Source: Streptomyces sp. LUP30 (lineage in GTDB: Bacteria; Actinomycetota; Actinomycetes; Streptomycetales; Streptomycetaceae). From it: DNA of 64,000 nt. The stretch covers positions 1-64,000 of the forward strand of contig NZ_MJAJ01000033.1 in the NCBI RefSeq assembly GCF_001746365.1. The letters run 5' to 3'. Position numbers and translations under genes: made by a program. This document shows, piece after piece, positions 1 to 23,838 of the stretch (its first letter is position 1; every line of letters begins with the position of its first letter). The notes beneath the pieces were generated by a model. The model made no database searches. It worked only from the letters and a program-made list of their open reading frames with translations, and was not told where the DNA came from.

Positions 1-15697
<15,697 letters not shown>

Positions 15698-15701
<4 letters not shown>

Positions 15702-17326
15702 GGCGTGGCTTCCCCCTCGTGTCCGAGCCGGCGGACGGCGTCCTCGCGCAGCAGGGTCCGGTCCGTCTTCCCATGGGCGTTCAGCGGTGCGTCGGGCAGC
15801 CACCACAGGTGGCGGGGCAGCATGTAGGGCGGCAGACGCTCGGCCAGCCGTTCGGCCAGCCTCGCGGTGTCGGGCTCGGGATCGCCCAGCACATAGGCCG
15901 CGAGACGGGCGCCGCCGGGTGCGTCGAGGGCGAACGCGACGGCCTCGGCGCCGGAGGCCTCGCGCAGGGCGGCCTCCACCTCGCCGACCTCCACCCGGTA
16001 GCCGTTGATCTTCACCTGGGCGTCCTTGCGGCCGAGGTGGACCCAGCCGTGCGCGGTGGCGCGCACCTGGTCCCCGGTGCGGTACCAGCGCCGGCCGCCG
16101 TGGTGCAGGAACCGGTCCGCGTCCTGGGCCGGGTCGAGGTAGCCGCGGAACATCTGGGGCCCGGTCATGACGAGTTCGCCGGCGCCGTCGGGGGGTGCGC
16201 CGTCCGGGGCGAGGAGCATCGCCTCCATGCCGGCGTTCGGGTCACCGATGGGGACGGTGGCGCCGTAGCGCGGATCGGACAGGTCCTGGTCCGGATGCCA
16301 GCGGAACGCGGTGCAGGCGATGGTCAGTTCGGTGGGGCCGTAGATGTTGTCGAGGACGCCGTCGGGCGCGGCGCGCTGCCAGTAGCGTGCCGTGTCCACC
16401 AGCAGGGGCTCACCGGCGAACACGGACTGGCGCAGCCCGGCGAGACTGCCGGGAGCGAGCCGGTCGGCGCGTTGCAGGCCGCGCGCGAGGCTGGGGGTGC
16501 TGTGCCAGACCGTCAGCCCGTACCGGCGGACCCAGCGTGCCGGGTCCAGAGCCTGCAGGCGGGACAGCACGCACACACAGGCGCCGCCGGCCCAGGCCGG
16601 GAAGATGTCGCACATCGCCAGGTCGAAGGTGGTCTCGTGGACCTGGCTGAACCGGTCCTCGGGGCGCACGGCGTAGCGGGAGAGCGAGGCGGCCAGGAAC
16701 GCCGACACGTTGCCGTGGCTGACCGGGACGCCCTTGGGGGTGCCGGTCGAGCCGGAGGTGAAGAGGATGTAGGCGATGTCGTCGGGCGTCCCGGCAGGCG
16801 GCTGCCAGGCGGTGGCGCGGCCGGGCTCGGAGAGGTCGCCCGCCGTCAGGACGCGGGCGCCGCCGACGGCGCTGGGCAGCTTCGCGGGCAGAACCGCACG
16901 ATCCGTGCTCGGCGCCAGTACGACGTGGACGGGCGCGGACTGCACGAGCCGCGCCACCTGTCCGACGGCGTCCGGGGCGGCGATCACGGCGCCGCAGCCC
17001 GCGGCCCGCAGCACGGCGGCGTTGCGGGCCACCGGGTTCTCCGGGTTCAGCGGCACGGCGGGGGCGTCGGCGTAGAGGGCCGCGAGCAGGCCGAGGTACG
17101 CCTCGGGGGTCTTCGAGGCGAGCACGGCGACGGGAGCGGCGGGTTCACCGGCGGTGCCGACGGCGGCGGCCCAGGTGCGGGCGACGGCGTCCGCCTCGGC
17201 GTAGGTCCAGCTGCGGTCGAGGATGCGCAGGGCGGGGCCGTCGGGGTTGCGGGCGAGGCCGTCGGCGAACCACTCGTGCAGCATCCTGGCGGAGCGCGGC
17301 CGGGCGCCCGGCTCACCGCCCGTCAC
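15698..17326 (-). CDS. stand-alone adenylation enzyme (amino-acid/acyl AMP-ligase)
   Basis: A 542-residue free-standing A domain of the ANL superfamily, expected to adenylate a starter acid and load it on a carrier protein. Visible motifs: A3 FTSGSTGTPKG near residue 190, A5 YGPTE, A7 YRTGD and an A10-like NAHGKTDR near 520. The substrate loop reads FDLAMCDIF, so the position-235 Asp typical of alpha-amino-acid activation is present. By-eye pocket residues are roughly D-L-C-H-V-A-I-I-A, which I cannot assign; a small amino acid is plausible. The GTG start at 17326 overlaps the upstream carrier-protein stop by 4 bp, and its own stop overlaps the large PKS start by 4 bp, so the three genes form a coupled operon. 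With the adjacent carrier protein it is the likely starter-loading pair, as the LnmQ/LnmP pair is in leinamycin biosynthesis (family knowledge from memory). Confidence 0.9.
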
Positions 17327-17577
17327 CGGTTCGCCAGACAGCCGCTGACCACGCGCCACAGGTCGGCCGGGGTGGCGAAGCTGGCCGGCACGAGGGCTCC
17401 GTCGGGGAACTCGATGTCGTAGGCGTCCTCCAGACGGGCGGAGAGGCCGACCATGCCGAGGGAGTCCAGGCCGTGCGCGGGCAGCGGGACGTCGGCGCGC
17501 AGCGGGGCGGTCGGGGGGTAGTCGGTGAGTGCGGCCCTGACCAGCTTCTCGTAGGTCTCGTCCCAGTTCGTCGCCAC
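17323..17577 (-). CDS. discrete acyl/peptidyl carrier protein
   Basis: An 84-residue carrier protein with the phosphopantetheine site AHGLDSLGMVGL. The GTG start at 17577 was chosen because the longer upstream frame has no carrier-like sequence and this gives a normal family length. It is the first gene of the operon carrier protein - adenylating enzyme - large PKS, and its stop overlaps the next start (GTGA). Most likely it is the loading carrier for the neighbouring adenylating enzyme. An alternative is that it is the donor ACP of the HMG-synthase beta-branching cassette, because no other discrete ACP is visible in the window. A palindromic operator candidate lies about 200 bp upstream. Confidence 0.92.
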   Translation of the reverse strand: MATNWDETYEKLVRAALTDYPPTAPLRADVPLPAHGLDSLGMVGLSARLEDAYDIEFPDGALVPASFATPADLWRVVSGCLANR

Positions 17578-17774
17578 GGTGCGCCTCGTCCTTCTCGTCG
17601 TCGCCGGGGTGGTGCCGGTATGCCGGGTGAGCGGTGTCGGAGTGCACGCGCTCGGAGGGTTCCGGGGAACGTCGCGGAAAGAGCGTGCGGGCCCGGTCGG
17701 GAGAAAATCCGGCCGCGGGGATGCTAACGACGGAATTTCCGCCGCCGCAAGGGCCTCCGGGTACTTTTTCGGCG

Positions 17775-17790
17775 TGCGCACTATTGAGCA
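17775..17790. promoter_or_regulatory. cluster operator-like palindrome, site 1 (divergent promoter)
   Basis: TGCGCACTATTGAGCA fits TGCWCAM-N2-KTGWGCA apart from the fourth base. It sits in the 318-bp gap (17578-17895) between the leftward carrier-protein/A/PKS operon and the rightward hydrolase-methyltransferase operon, about 105 bp before the latter's start. The rest of this gap is locally AT-richer than its surroundings and holds no gene I can support. Confidence 0.7.
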
Positions 17791-17895
17791 GAATTACGGC
17801 CCGTATAGAGCGGAACATCGGGGGTCTTCAATTTCGTTTCGAGTCCCCGGGAATCACCCGCCGGCGTCGCCCGCCGGCACGGGAGGACGTTACGC

Positions 17896-20106
17896 ATGCC
17901 GCAGCGTGTGCTGATCGCCGGTACGTCACCGCTCCTCGCCGGCCGGCTGGCCGCCCGCTGCCTGTCGGCCACGGACTCCGCCGCGGGCGCCGACGTGGTG
18001 CTGCTGTCCGCCCCGGGGTCCCGCCCCGGGGCGCCGGCGCCGGACCGGCACGGGCTGGCCGCGTTCGTGACGCGGTGCGCCGCCGGTGAACGGACCCCGG
18101 CCGGTCAGGGGCCGCCCACGGCCGGCGCTTCGGCGAGGCCGCCGCACGACGCCCCCGGCGGGAAGCGGCTGACGGTGGTGTGCGTCGAGCCGGACGCCGT
18201 CGCCCGCGAACTGAAGGCCTGGACGGCGGACCAGGTGTGGTGCGTGGCGCCGGGCTGGGACCGTTCCCCGGCCCGTGGGGCGCGCGCGGACTCGGCGCTG
18301 GCCGGGACGCTGCTCGCCGCGCTGCCGGGCCTCGGGGCGAGCCGGTACGTGCACGTGGGCCCGGACACGACAGCGGACGAGGGCCCGGCGCGCCGCTCGT
18401 ACCGGGACCTGGAACGCCTGACGGTGGAGACGTGCCTGGACGCCGGGGTGCCCTGGCGGGTGCTGCGCACGCCGCCGGCCATGGACGCCCGGGCGTCGGT
18501 TCTGGGTGAGTGCCCGCCGGGTGCGCACCGGCTGCTGTGGGCCCTGCACTCGGTGCGGACCGAGATCGAGGACCGCGTGCCGGACTGGTTCGAGCGGCAT
18601 CCGCTGCGGGTGGCCGGCGTGGCGGGACTGGGCCTGACCCTGCTGACCGCGGAACAGGCCGCGGGGGAACTCTGGCGGGCCGGCGGCACCGGCGAACTGC
18701 CCGACGGCTTCGCGACGGTGCCCCGGCCCGCCCCGGTCCCGCTGGCCGACGTGCTCGCCCGGGCCGGGGCGGTGCACGGCATCGACGTACGCCCGGTACC
18801 GGACCGGGAGGACTTCGGCGCCGCCGACCGTCTTCTCGACCTCCGGCTGCGCGACGTGCTCCGCCAGGCGGTGCGGCTGCGCAACGCGGCGCCGGCGTCC
18901 ACGGGCACGCCTCCGCCGGGTGCGGCCCGGTCCGACTCCGACGCGGCGGGGTCCGTGACGACCCGGACCGACGCCGAGAACGCGTCACCGGCGGCCCGCA
19001 CGGTAGCCGCCGACGCGGCGCCGCACTCCCGGAGCCACTCCGCCACGACATCGGCACCTGCGCCGCAAGCCGGTCCCGCGACGGCGGACGCCCCGCCCCC
19101 TCCGCTCTCCGCCGCCGACCAGTGGGAGCTGTTCGGCGCGGTCCGGGCCCATCGGTCGCCGCCGGACACGGCGCGGGGCGAGACGGCTCTGCGGCGCCGG
19201 GTGCTGGAAGTCGCCGGGCGGCCGCTCGTGCTGTTCGAGGGCGGCGCCGGCGAGGGCCCGCCCCTTCTGGTGCTGAACGCGCTCGGGCAGGGCCCCGGCT
19301 TCCTGACGCGGCTGTGTGCGCACCTGGCCCCGCACCATCGCCTCGTCACCTGGCAGGTCCGCGGCACCGAGCGGGAGGATCCGGCCTGGGGGATCCGGCA
19401 CCAGCTCGACGACATGAACGCGGTGCTGGAGGCCGTCGGCGCCGAGCGCGCCCATCTGATCGGCTGGTGCACCGGCGCCAAGATCGCCACGGCCTTCCAG
19501 CAGCACAGCCCCCGAGCCGTCGCCTCCCTCGTGTTCCTGAACGCCACGTTCCGGCAGAACGGCCGCTGGGACGGCATGGACACCAAGTACGAGTCCGACC
19601 TCGCGGCGGTGTGCCGCGCACTGGACCGCAGGCCGCACAAGGCCACCCGGATGCTGGACCTGCTGGCGCCGGGCGCGGCGGGCGGCAGGGGCAGTCCCGG
19701 AGCCCCGGACGCGGGGGTGCTCGGGGTGTTGAGCCAGGCGCTCGCCGACGAGGTGCGGCGGCCCTTCCGGGACGCCGAGGTGCTCGTGCGGTACGCCCGT
19801 CAGCTCGTGGACCTCTGGCGGCTCGACTCGGCGGCCCAGGCGCCGCGGGTGGGCGTGCCGGCGTTGTTCGTGTCGTCGGAGTTCGACGGCATCTCCTCCC
19901 CGATCCGGGCCCGCGAGGCCGCCCGGTGCTTCCCGCACGCGCGGTACGCCGAGCTGGCCGTCGCCGGTCACTACGCGCCGCACGACCGCCCCGCACTGGT
20001 GGCGGAGCTGATCACGGAGTTCGTCCGCGCGCCGGAGGAGGTCGCCGACCTCGTGCGGTACGCGGAGATCACCTGGCACATCGACATGGAAGGGACTGCG
20101 CGGTGA
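17896..20106 (+). CDS. Rossmann-domain / alpha-beta hydrolase fusion with Cys nucleophile
   Basis: A 736-residue two-part protein. Residues 1 to about 310 look like an extended-SDR/epimerase-type Rossmann fold (N-terminal GTSPLLAG; later YVHVGPD and VPWRVLRTPP), but the usual YxxxK is not evident (SYRDLERL at that place), so it may not be an active oxidoreductase. A low-complexity Ala/Pro/Ser linker spans about 315-410. The C-terminal part is an alpha/beta hydrolase: nucleophile elbow GWCTGA with Cys525 in place of Ser, candidate Asp664 (SEFDG) and His692 (AGHYAPH). Cys nucleophiles occur in some hydrolases and acyltransferases, so it could act in chain release, acyl transfer or tailoring; the substrate is unknown. 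A ribosome site GGAGGACG precedes the ATG. Its stop overlaps the next gene's GTG start by 4 bp. Confidence 0.85.
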   Translation: MPQRVLIAGTSPLLAGRLAARCLSATDSAAGADVVLLSAPGSRPGAPAPDRHGLAAFVTRCAAGERTPAGQGPPTAGASARPPHDAPGGKRLTVVCVEPDAVARELKAWTADQVWCVAPGWDRSPARGARADSALAGTLLAALPGLGASRYVHVGPDTTADEGPARRSYRDLERLTVETCLDAGVPWRVLRTPPAMDARASVLGECPPGAHRLLWALHSVRTEIEDRVPDWFERHPLRVAGVAGLGLTLLTAEQAAGELWRAGGTGELPDGFATVPRPAPVPLADVLARAGAVHGIDVRPVPDREDFGAADRLLDLRLRDVLRQAVRLRNAAPASTGTPPPGAARSDSDAAGSVTTRTDAENASPAARTVAADAAPHSRSHSATTSAPAPQAGPATADAPPPPLSAADQWELFGAVRAHRSPPDTARGETALRRRVLEVAGRPLVLFEGGAGEGPPLLVLNALGQGPGFLTRLCAHLAPHHRLVTWQVRGTEREDPAWGIRHQLDDMNAVLEAVGAERAHLIGWCTGAKIATAFQQHSPRAVASLVFLNATFRQNGRWDGMDTKYESDLAAVCRALDRRPHKATRMLDLLAPGAAGGRGSPGAPDAGVLGVLSQALADEVRRPFRDAEVLVRYARQLVDLWRLDSAAQAPRVGVPALFVSSEFDGISSPIRAREAARCFPHARYAELAVAGHYAPHDRPALVAELITEFVRAPEEVADLVRYAEITWHIDMEGTAR

Positions 20107-20849
20107 CCGAGGCCAAGGCCTTCGACCGGGTCGCGGACGACTACGACCGGATGCGGGGCGGAATGGAACGCGGCAGGCAGGCCGCGGCACAACTGGCCGG
20201 GGACCTGACTCCGGGCACGGTACTGGAGGTGGGCGTCGGCACCGGCATCGTGGCGACGGGGCTGGCCGAGCTCGGCCACGAGGTGTACGGCGTCGACGTG
20301 TCCCTGCCGATGCTGACGCGGGCCGCCGAACGACTCCCGGGGCGGGTCACCGCCGGGGACGCGCGGGCTCTGCCGTTCGCCGACGGCACCTTCGACAACC
20401 TGGTGTTCACCCACGTCCTGCACCTGGTCGGCGACATGCCCCGGGCGCTGCGCGAGACGGCGCGGGTGCTGCGCCCCGGGGGGCGGCTGCTCGCGGTGCA
20501 CGGGGACCCCAAGGCCGCCCCGGACGAGCTGGTCGCCGTACTGGACCGGCTGGCGGTGCTGCAACCGCCGCGCCCCGACACCCCCGAGCGCCTCGACGCG
20601 GCCGCGCGGGAGGCGGGCCTGCAGCGGCTGCGGCACCGGTTCGACCCGGACTACGAACGGGCCACGACCCCCCGTCAGCTCCTGGAGAGCATCGAACGCC
20701 GTCTCCCGCCGTATCTGTGGAACGTGGACGACGAGACCTGGGCCCGGGTCGTCGAGCCCGCGCTGTCCGCTCTGCGCGCCCTGCCCGATGTGGATCGCCC
20801 CCGGCTGCAGCAGTGGCACGTGCACCGGAGCGTGTACGTCAGGGGCTGA
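20103..20849 (+). CDS. class I SAM-dependent methyltransferase
   Basis: A 248-residue methyltransferase of the UbiE/Methyltransf_11 type. SAM-binding motif I is VLEVGVGTG (about residues 41-49), followed by the acidic loop VYGVDVS and the post-motif PFADGTFDNLVFTHVLH. It is probably an O- or N-methyltransferase acting on the cluster product, since C-methylation is already covered by the in-line cMT domain of the PKS. Translation is coupled to the upstream hydrolase fusion through a GTGA overlap (20103-20106), so the two probably act on the same intermediate. A strong hairpin follows the stop codon. The regiochemistry cannot be read from sequence. Confidence 0.92.
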   Translation: MTEAKAFDRVADDYDRMRGGMERGRQAAAQLAGDLTPGTVLEVGVGTGIVATGLAELGHEVYGVDVSLPMLTRAAERLPGRVTAGDARALPFADGTFDNLVFTHVLHLVGDMPRALRETARVLRPGGRLLAVHGDPKAAPDELVAVLDRLAVLQPPRPDTPERLDAAAREAGLQRLRHRFDPDYERATTPRQLLESIERRLPPYLWNVDDETWARVVEPALSALRALPDVDRPRLQQWHVHRSVYVRG

Positions 20850-20868
20850 GCCGTCGGCGACCGTGCCC

Positions 20869-20912
20869 GGGGCCGGGGACGACGGGGCGGGCGCCCCCTC
20901 GTCCCCGGCCCC
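20869..20912. terminator. hairpin terminator between convergent genes
   Basis: Perfect 14-bp inverted repeat (20869-20882 pairs with 20899-20912), with a further GC-rich palindrome in the loop. It lies between the methyltransferase stop and the converging PIG-L gene, so it can serve both strands. Confidence 0.75.
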
Positions 20913-20925
20913 CGACGCAGGGCCC

Positions 20926-20970
20926 GGTACCGGTCGGCGCGGTACCGGTCAGCGCGGTACCGGTCAGCGC
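20926..20970. repeat. three tandem 15-bp repeats overlapping the PIG-L stop codon
   Basis: Three consecutive units of GGTACCGGTCAGCGC (the first with one change), followed by a partial unit. The stop and final codons of the PIG-L gene lie in the last unit (stop 20964-20966), so the repeat has affected that protein's C-terminus. Confidence 0.9.
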
Positions 20971-21680
20971 GGTATCAGTTCGAAGGCGATCGCCGGCCGG
21001 CCTCCGAAGCGGGCCCCCATCGCCCGGGCCAGGCCCAGCAGCGGGCCGCGGACGTCGGTGACCGGGGGCTGCATGGCCGCCAGATAGCTCGCGTGGGCTT
21101 CCAGGGAGGCCACCGCCCGGTCGATGTGGTCGGTGACGTCGACGGCGTGGGTGGGCCGGGGAGAGTTGGAGACCGCCACGTAGCGCACGCCCTGCCAGGG
21201 ACCCGGCCCGTCGTCGGGGAAGATCCAGCGGTTGGCCGCGTCGCCGACCGCGTCGAGCAGGGCGCGGCCGGTGTTGCGGTGGTCCGGCGAGTTCCAGCGT
21301 CCCGTCGAGGTGTGGTCGTGGTGGCAGAAGCCGAGCACCAGTTCGGGACGGTGGCGGCGGATCGCGGCGGCGAACTCGCGGCGCAGCTCGGCCGAGTATT
21401 CGATGCGGCCGTCGGGATGGTCGAGGAACTCCACTCCGCTCGCCCCCACGGCCGCCGCGCCGGCCCGCTGTTCCGCCTCGCGGACCTCGGCGGCCTTCTC
21501 CGGCGCCATCGAGTCGATGCCGGCCTCGCCCCGGCTGGCCACCAGGTAGGCGACCGACTTCCCGGCCGCGGTCCAGCGCGCCACGGCGCCCGCGGCGCCG
21601 AATTCCATGTCGTCGGGGTGCGCCACCACGGCGAGGGCGCGGGTCCAGTCCTCGGGCATTTCCTGGAATTCATCGCTCAT
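20964..21680 (-). CDS. PIG-L family Zn-dependent deacetylase
   Basis: A 238-residue LmbE/PIG-L deacetylase. The signature AHPDDMEFG is at about residues 20-28, a second His-rich metal site HHDHTSTGR is near the middle, and SPDHRNTGR follows. The family removes acetyl groups from N-acetylglucosaminyl substrates (mycothiol MshB, mycothiol S-conjugate amidase Mca, bacillithiol BshB) or acts in antibiotic maturation. In a cluster activating cysteine, a role in thiol-conjugate processing or sugar deacetylation is possible, but that is inference. No clear Shine-Dalgarno precedes the ATG, while a TATCTT hexamer ends a few bases before it, so a leaderless transcript is possible. Operator site 2 lies about 140 bp upstream. 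Confidence 0.92.
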   Translation of the reverse strand: MSDEFQEMPEDWTRALAVVAHPDDMEFGAAGAVARWTAAGKSVAYLVASRGEAGIDSMAPEKAAEVREAEQRAGAAAVGASGVEFLDHPDGRIEYSAELRREFAAAIRRHRPELVLGFCHHDHTSTGRWNSPDHRNTGRALLDAVGDAANRWIFPDDGPGPWQGVRYVAVSNSPRPTHAVDVTDHIDRAVASLEAHASYLAAMQPPVTDVRGPLLGLARAMGARFGGRPAIAFELIPR

Positions 21681-21817
21681 AAACCGAAGATAACAGCACC
21701 CTTTCCCGTCCCGATAGGCTGGGAAAGCATTTCTCCGGCCCGGTCCGGCGGGTGCGATCGAGCGCCGGACCGGTTATCTGCCCCTTTGGGAAAATACCTC
21801 TTGCCACGAGCGGTGAA

Positions 21818-21833
21818 AGCTCAATAGTGAGCA
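21818..21833. promoter_or_regulatory. cluster operator-like palindrome, site 2 (divergent promoter)
   Basis: AGCTCAATAGTGAGCA fits TGCWCAM-N2-KTGWGCA except for the first base. It lies in the 246-bp gap between the divergent PIG-L gene and the DUF3224-like gene, about 95 bp before the latter's start. Confidence 0.7.
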
Positions 21834-21926
21834 GAGCCGGCGGTGTCGAGGCGCGAGGATCCGGCTGATCACCGTCGGCAGTCCGGCCACCGGTTCGCCG
21901 AGGTCCCGCGAGCGAGAGGACAACGC

Positions 21927-22334
21927 ATGCAGACGCAGTCGACCAGCACCATGACCTGGGATCCCTGGCAGCCGGCCCCCTATGAGCAGACGGAGGGCGC
22001 TCCCGTGCTGATGCACGGCCAGGTGGCCAACCACTACCGGGGGCAGCTCGAGGGCGAGGGCGTCCAGCAGGTCCTCATCGCCCTGTCCCCCGGCGGGGCG
22101 AGTGCGTTCACCGCGCTGGAGCGGGTGACGGGCCGGATCGGCGACCGCAGCGGCAGCTTCGTCCTCCAGATCACGGGCGCCACGGGCGGCGGCACGGCCA
22201 AGGCCACCCTGGAGGTGCTGGAGGGCTCCGGAACAGGCGGGTTGACCGGTTTGCGGGGAACCGGCACCTACTTCTGCGACAACCCCGGCCCTGACGGCCA
22301 TGCGACGGTCACGCTGGACCACTCCTTCCAGTAG
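21927..22334 (+). CDS. DUF3224-like small protein
   Basis: A 135-residue soluble protein with no signal peptide. The pattern of a small beta-barrel with alternating polar and hydrophobic strands and conserved GxGxY-type turns resembles DUF3224 proteins of actinobacteria, whose role is unknown. Many relatives start close to such a TxTxxWDP segment. The ATG at 21927 was preferred over an upstream ATG in the same frame because GAGAGGA sits correctly before it. An operator-like palindrome of the cluster type precedes it, suggesting co-regulation with the biosynthetic operons, perhaps as a ligand-binding or accessory protein. The family call is by recollection of the sequence pattern. Confidence 0.75.
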   Translation: MQTQSTSTMTWDPWQPAPYEQTEGAPVLMHGQVANHYRGQLEGEGVQQVLIALSPGGASAFTALERVTGRIGDRSGSFVLQITGATGGGTAKATLEVLEGSGTGGLTGLRGTGTYFCDNPGPDGHATVTLDHSFQ

Positions 22335-22447
22335 TCCCGGCGATCCGCGTGCACCCGGACAGGTCAGGGCCTAGGCTCGCGAACGCCGGAAGTGCACGCG
22401 GAAGTTGCACGCCGAGACGACCATCGTCCTGAGGAAGGAAACCTTTC

Positions 22448-22813
22448 ATGTCCCCCATTGGGCAGCTGGCAGCGGTCACTCTCGACGCGCCGGACCCGAA
22501 GGCGCTGGCCGAGTTCTACAGCGCCGTGACCGGATGGCAGACGCTCTACTCGAGCGAGGACTTCGCCTACATCGGCACCCCTGACGGGTCCAGCCGCATC
22601 GGTTTCCAGCGGGCCGAGAACCTGAAGCAGCCCTCCTGGCCCGGTGACGACAAGCAGATGCACCTCGACTTCAGCGTCAGCGATCTGGGCGAAGCCGTGG
22701 AACGGCTGACCACCCTGGGTGCGACCCGGCCGGAGCACCAGCCGGGCGGCGAGAAGTGGGTCGTCCTGATCGACCCGGCCGGTCACCCGTTCTGCGTGAC
22801 CACCATGGCCTGA
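22448..22813 (+). CDS. VOC superfamily (glyoxalase/bleomycin-resistance-like) protein
   Basis: A 121-residue single vicinal-oxygen-chelate protein with two beta-alpha-beta-beta-beta halves: LAAVTLDAPDPKALAEFYSA at the start, QMHLDFSVSDL in the middle and a terminal VVLIDPAGHPFCV. Members are metal-dependent lyases and dioxygenases or metal-free drug-binding proteins. Position inside the cluster, next to a DUF3224-like gene in the same direction, suits self-resistance by product binding or a small tailoring reaction; neither can be chosen from sequence. GGAAGGAAACC lies just upstream of the ATG. A strong bidirectional hairpin follows. Confidence 0.9.
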   Translation: MSPIGQLAAVTLDAPDPKALAEFYSAVTGWQTLYSSEDFAYIGTPDGSSRIGFQRAENLKQPSWPGDDKQMHLDFSVSDLGEAVERLTTLGATRPEHQPGGEKWVVLIDPAGHPFCVTTMA

Positions 22814-22830
22814 CACCGGCTCCGCCGGGT

Positions 22831-22884
22831 ACGCAACGAGGGGGCCGCGGCACTCGGACGAGTGCCGCGGCCCCCTCGTTGCGT
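22831..22884. terminator. perfect 24-bp stem bidirectional terminator
   Basis: The left arm 22831-22854 and right arm 22861-22884 are perfectly complementary around a 6-nt loop. It lies between the VOC gene stop and the converging leftward gene's stop at 22887, so it can terminate transcription from both sides. Confidence 0.88.
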
Positions 22885-22886
22885 TC

Positions 22887-23819
22887 TCAGTCGCCCCAGT
22901 ACTGCGGCGTCAGGCAGCCGTCGTGACCACTGCCCTCCAGCATCAGACTGTCCCAGCGCCCGCCGCCCTGCTCCTTGGACACCCAGTCCTGCATGTACGT
23001 GGCGCGCGGCGCCGTGGGGTCGGTGCGGGCGTCGATACCCATGAGTTTGTACATCGTGCCCAGCGATTTCATGTGGATCAGGAAGTGCATCCGCTCCATG
23101 GTCCCGAACAGTTCCTCGAAGACCAGCGCGGTGGCGTCGCCCCCGGAGTTGAGGTTGGTGTTCTCGGCGACCGTACGGGCGAACAGGCGTGCCTCGGCCC
23201 GGTACTTGTAGCTGAAGTCGACCACCCGGTGCATGATCACCCCTGCGGTGGCCGTGTTCAGCAGCTGGTCGGCGGGGACGGAGGTCTGGTGCCGCGCGGG
23301 CAGCACCTCGAACCAGGGCTCGTCCCGGTCGGCGGCCAGCGGGCTCATCGACGGGTCCTGGGCCATGGTCTGGGTGGCCGTGCCGAACATGCCCCAGCGG
23401 TGCGGGAACATCATGGTCTCCCGCACCGTGCCGGGCACGAACGCGGCCTGCCACTCCTCGGCCTGACGGTCGGAGACATGGCCGCCGAGCACGCCGTCCC
23501 GGAAGTCGCGGGCGCCCCCCATGTGCAGCAGTCGTTCGTAGTCCTCCAGGGACCGGAAGTGGATCAGCCAGTGCAGGCGGTCCTTGACTCCGAAGGTCTC
23601 CTCGTAGACGAACACGGTCGCGAGGCCCGGATGCTTGGCGTTGACGAACTCCGCCGCCTCCCGCGCCATGCGGCGCGCGCCGTCGCCCTGTCCGGCGGCG
23701 ATCTGCGCGACCCGCTCCACGACGACGCCGGCGTTCGCGGAGTGCAGGATCCTGTCCGCGGGCTGCGTGGTCTGGTGCCGGGCGGGCGGGACACTGGGCG
23801 TGCCGCTGTCCACGGTCAT
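22887..23819 (-). CDS. internally duplicated cluster protein of unassigned function (copy A)
   Basis: A 310-residue soluble protein with two copies of one module. Each copy has a PAD-x-x-L-(H/N) opening, a charged helix, then a block of the form YEETFGVKDRLHWLIHF (first copy) or FEELFGTMERMHFLIHM (second copy), and the first copy is followed by FVPGTVRETMMFPH. It is paralogous to the 26211-27110 gene. I believe this matches the actinobacterial family pipelines call DUF6039, but that number is from memory. The repeated half with a Trp-His-containing strand suggests a dimeric alpha/beta-barrel (NIPSNAP or ABM-like) fold; this is inference. It follows the AT-ER gene by 19 bp, in the same operon as its paralogue. 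A role as accessory factor, cofactor-free oxygenase or carrier-protein partner is possible. Confidence 0.8.
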   Translation of the reverse strand: MTVDSGTPSVPPARHQTTQPADRILHSANAGVVVERVAQIAAGQGDGARRMAREAAEFVNAKHPGLATVFVYEETFGVKDRLHWLIHFRSLEDYERLLHMGGARDFRDGVLGGHVSDRQAEEWQAAFVPGTVRETMMFPHRWGMFGTATQTMAQDPSMSPLAADRDEPWFEVLPARHQTSVPADQLLNTATAGVIMHRVVDFSYKYRAEARLFARTVAENTNLNSGGDATALVFEELFGTMERMHFLIHMKSLGTMYKLMGIDARTDPTAPRATYMQDWVSKEQGGGRWDSLMLEGSGHDGCLTPQYWGD

Positions 23820-23838
23820 ATGGCTCTCCTCGCATGTG

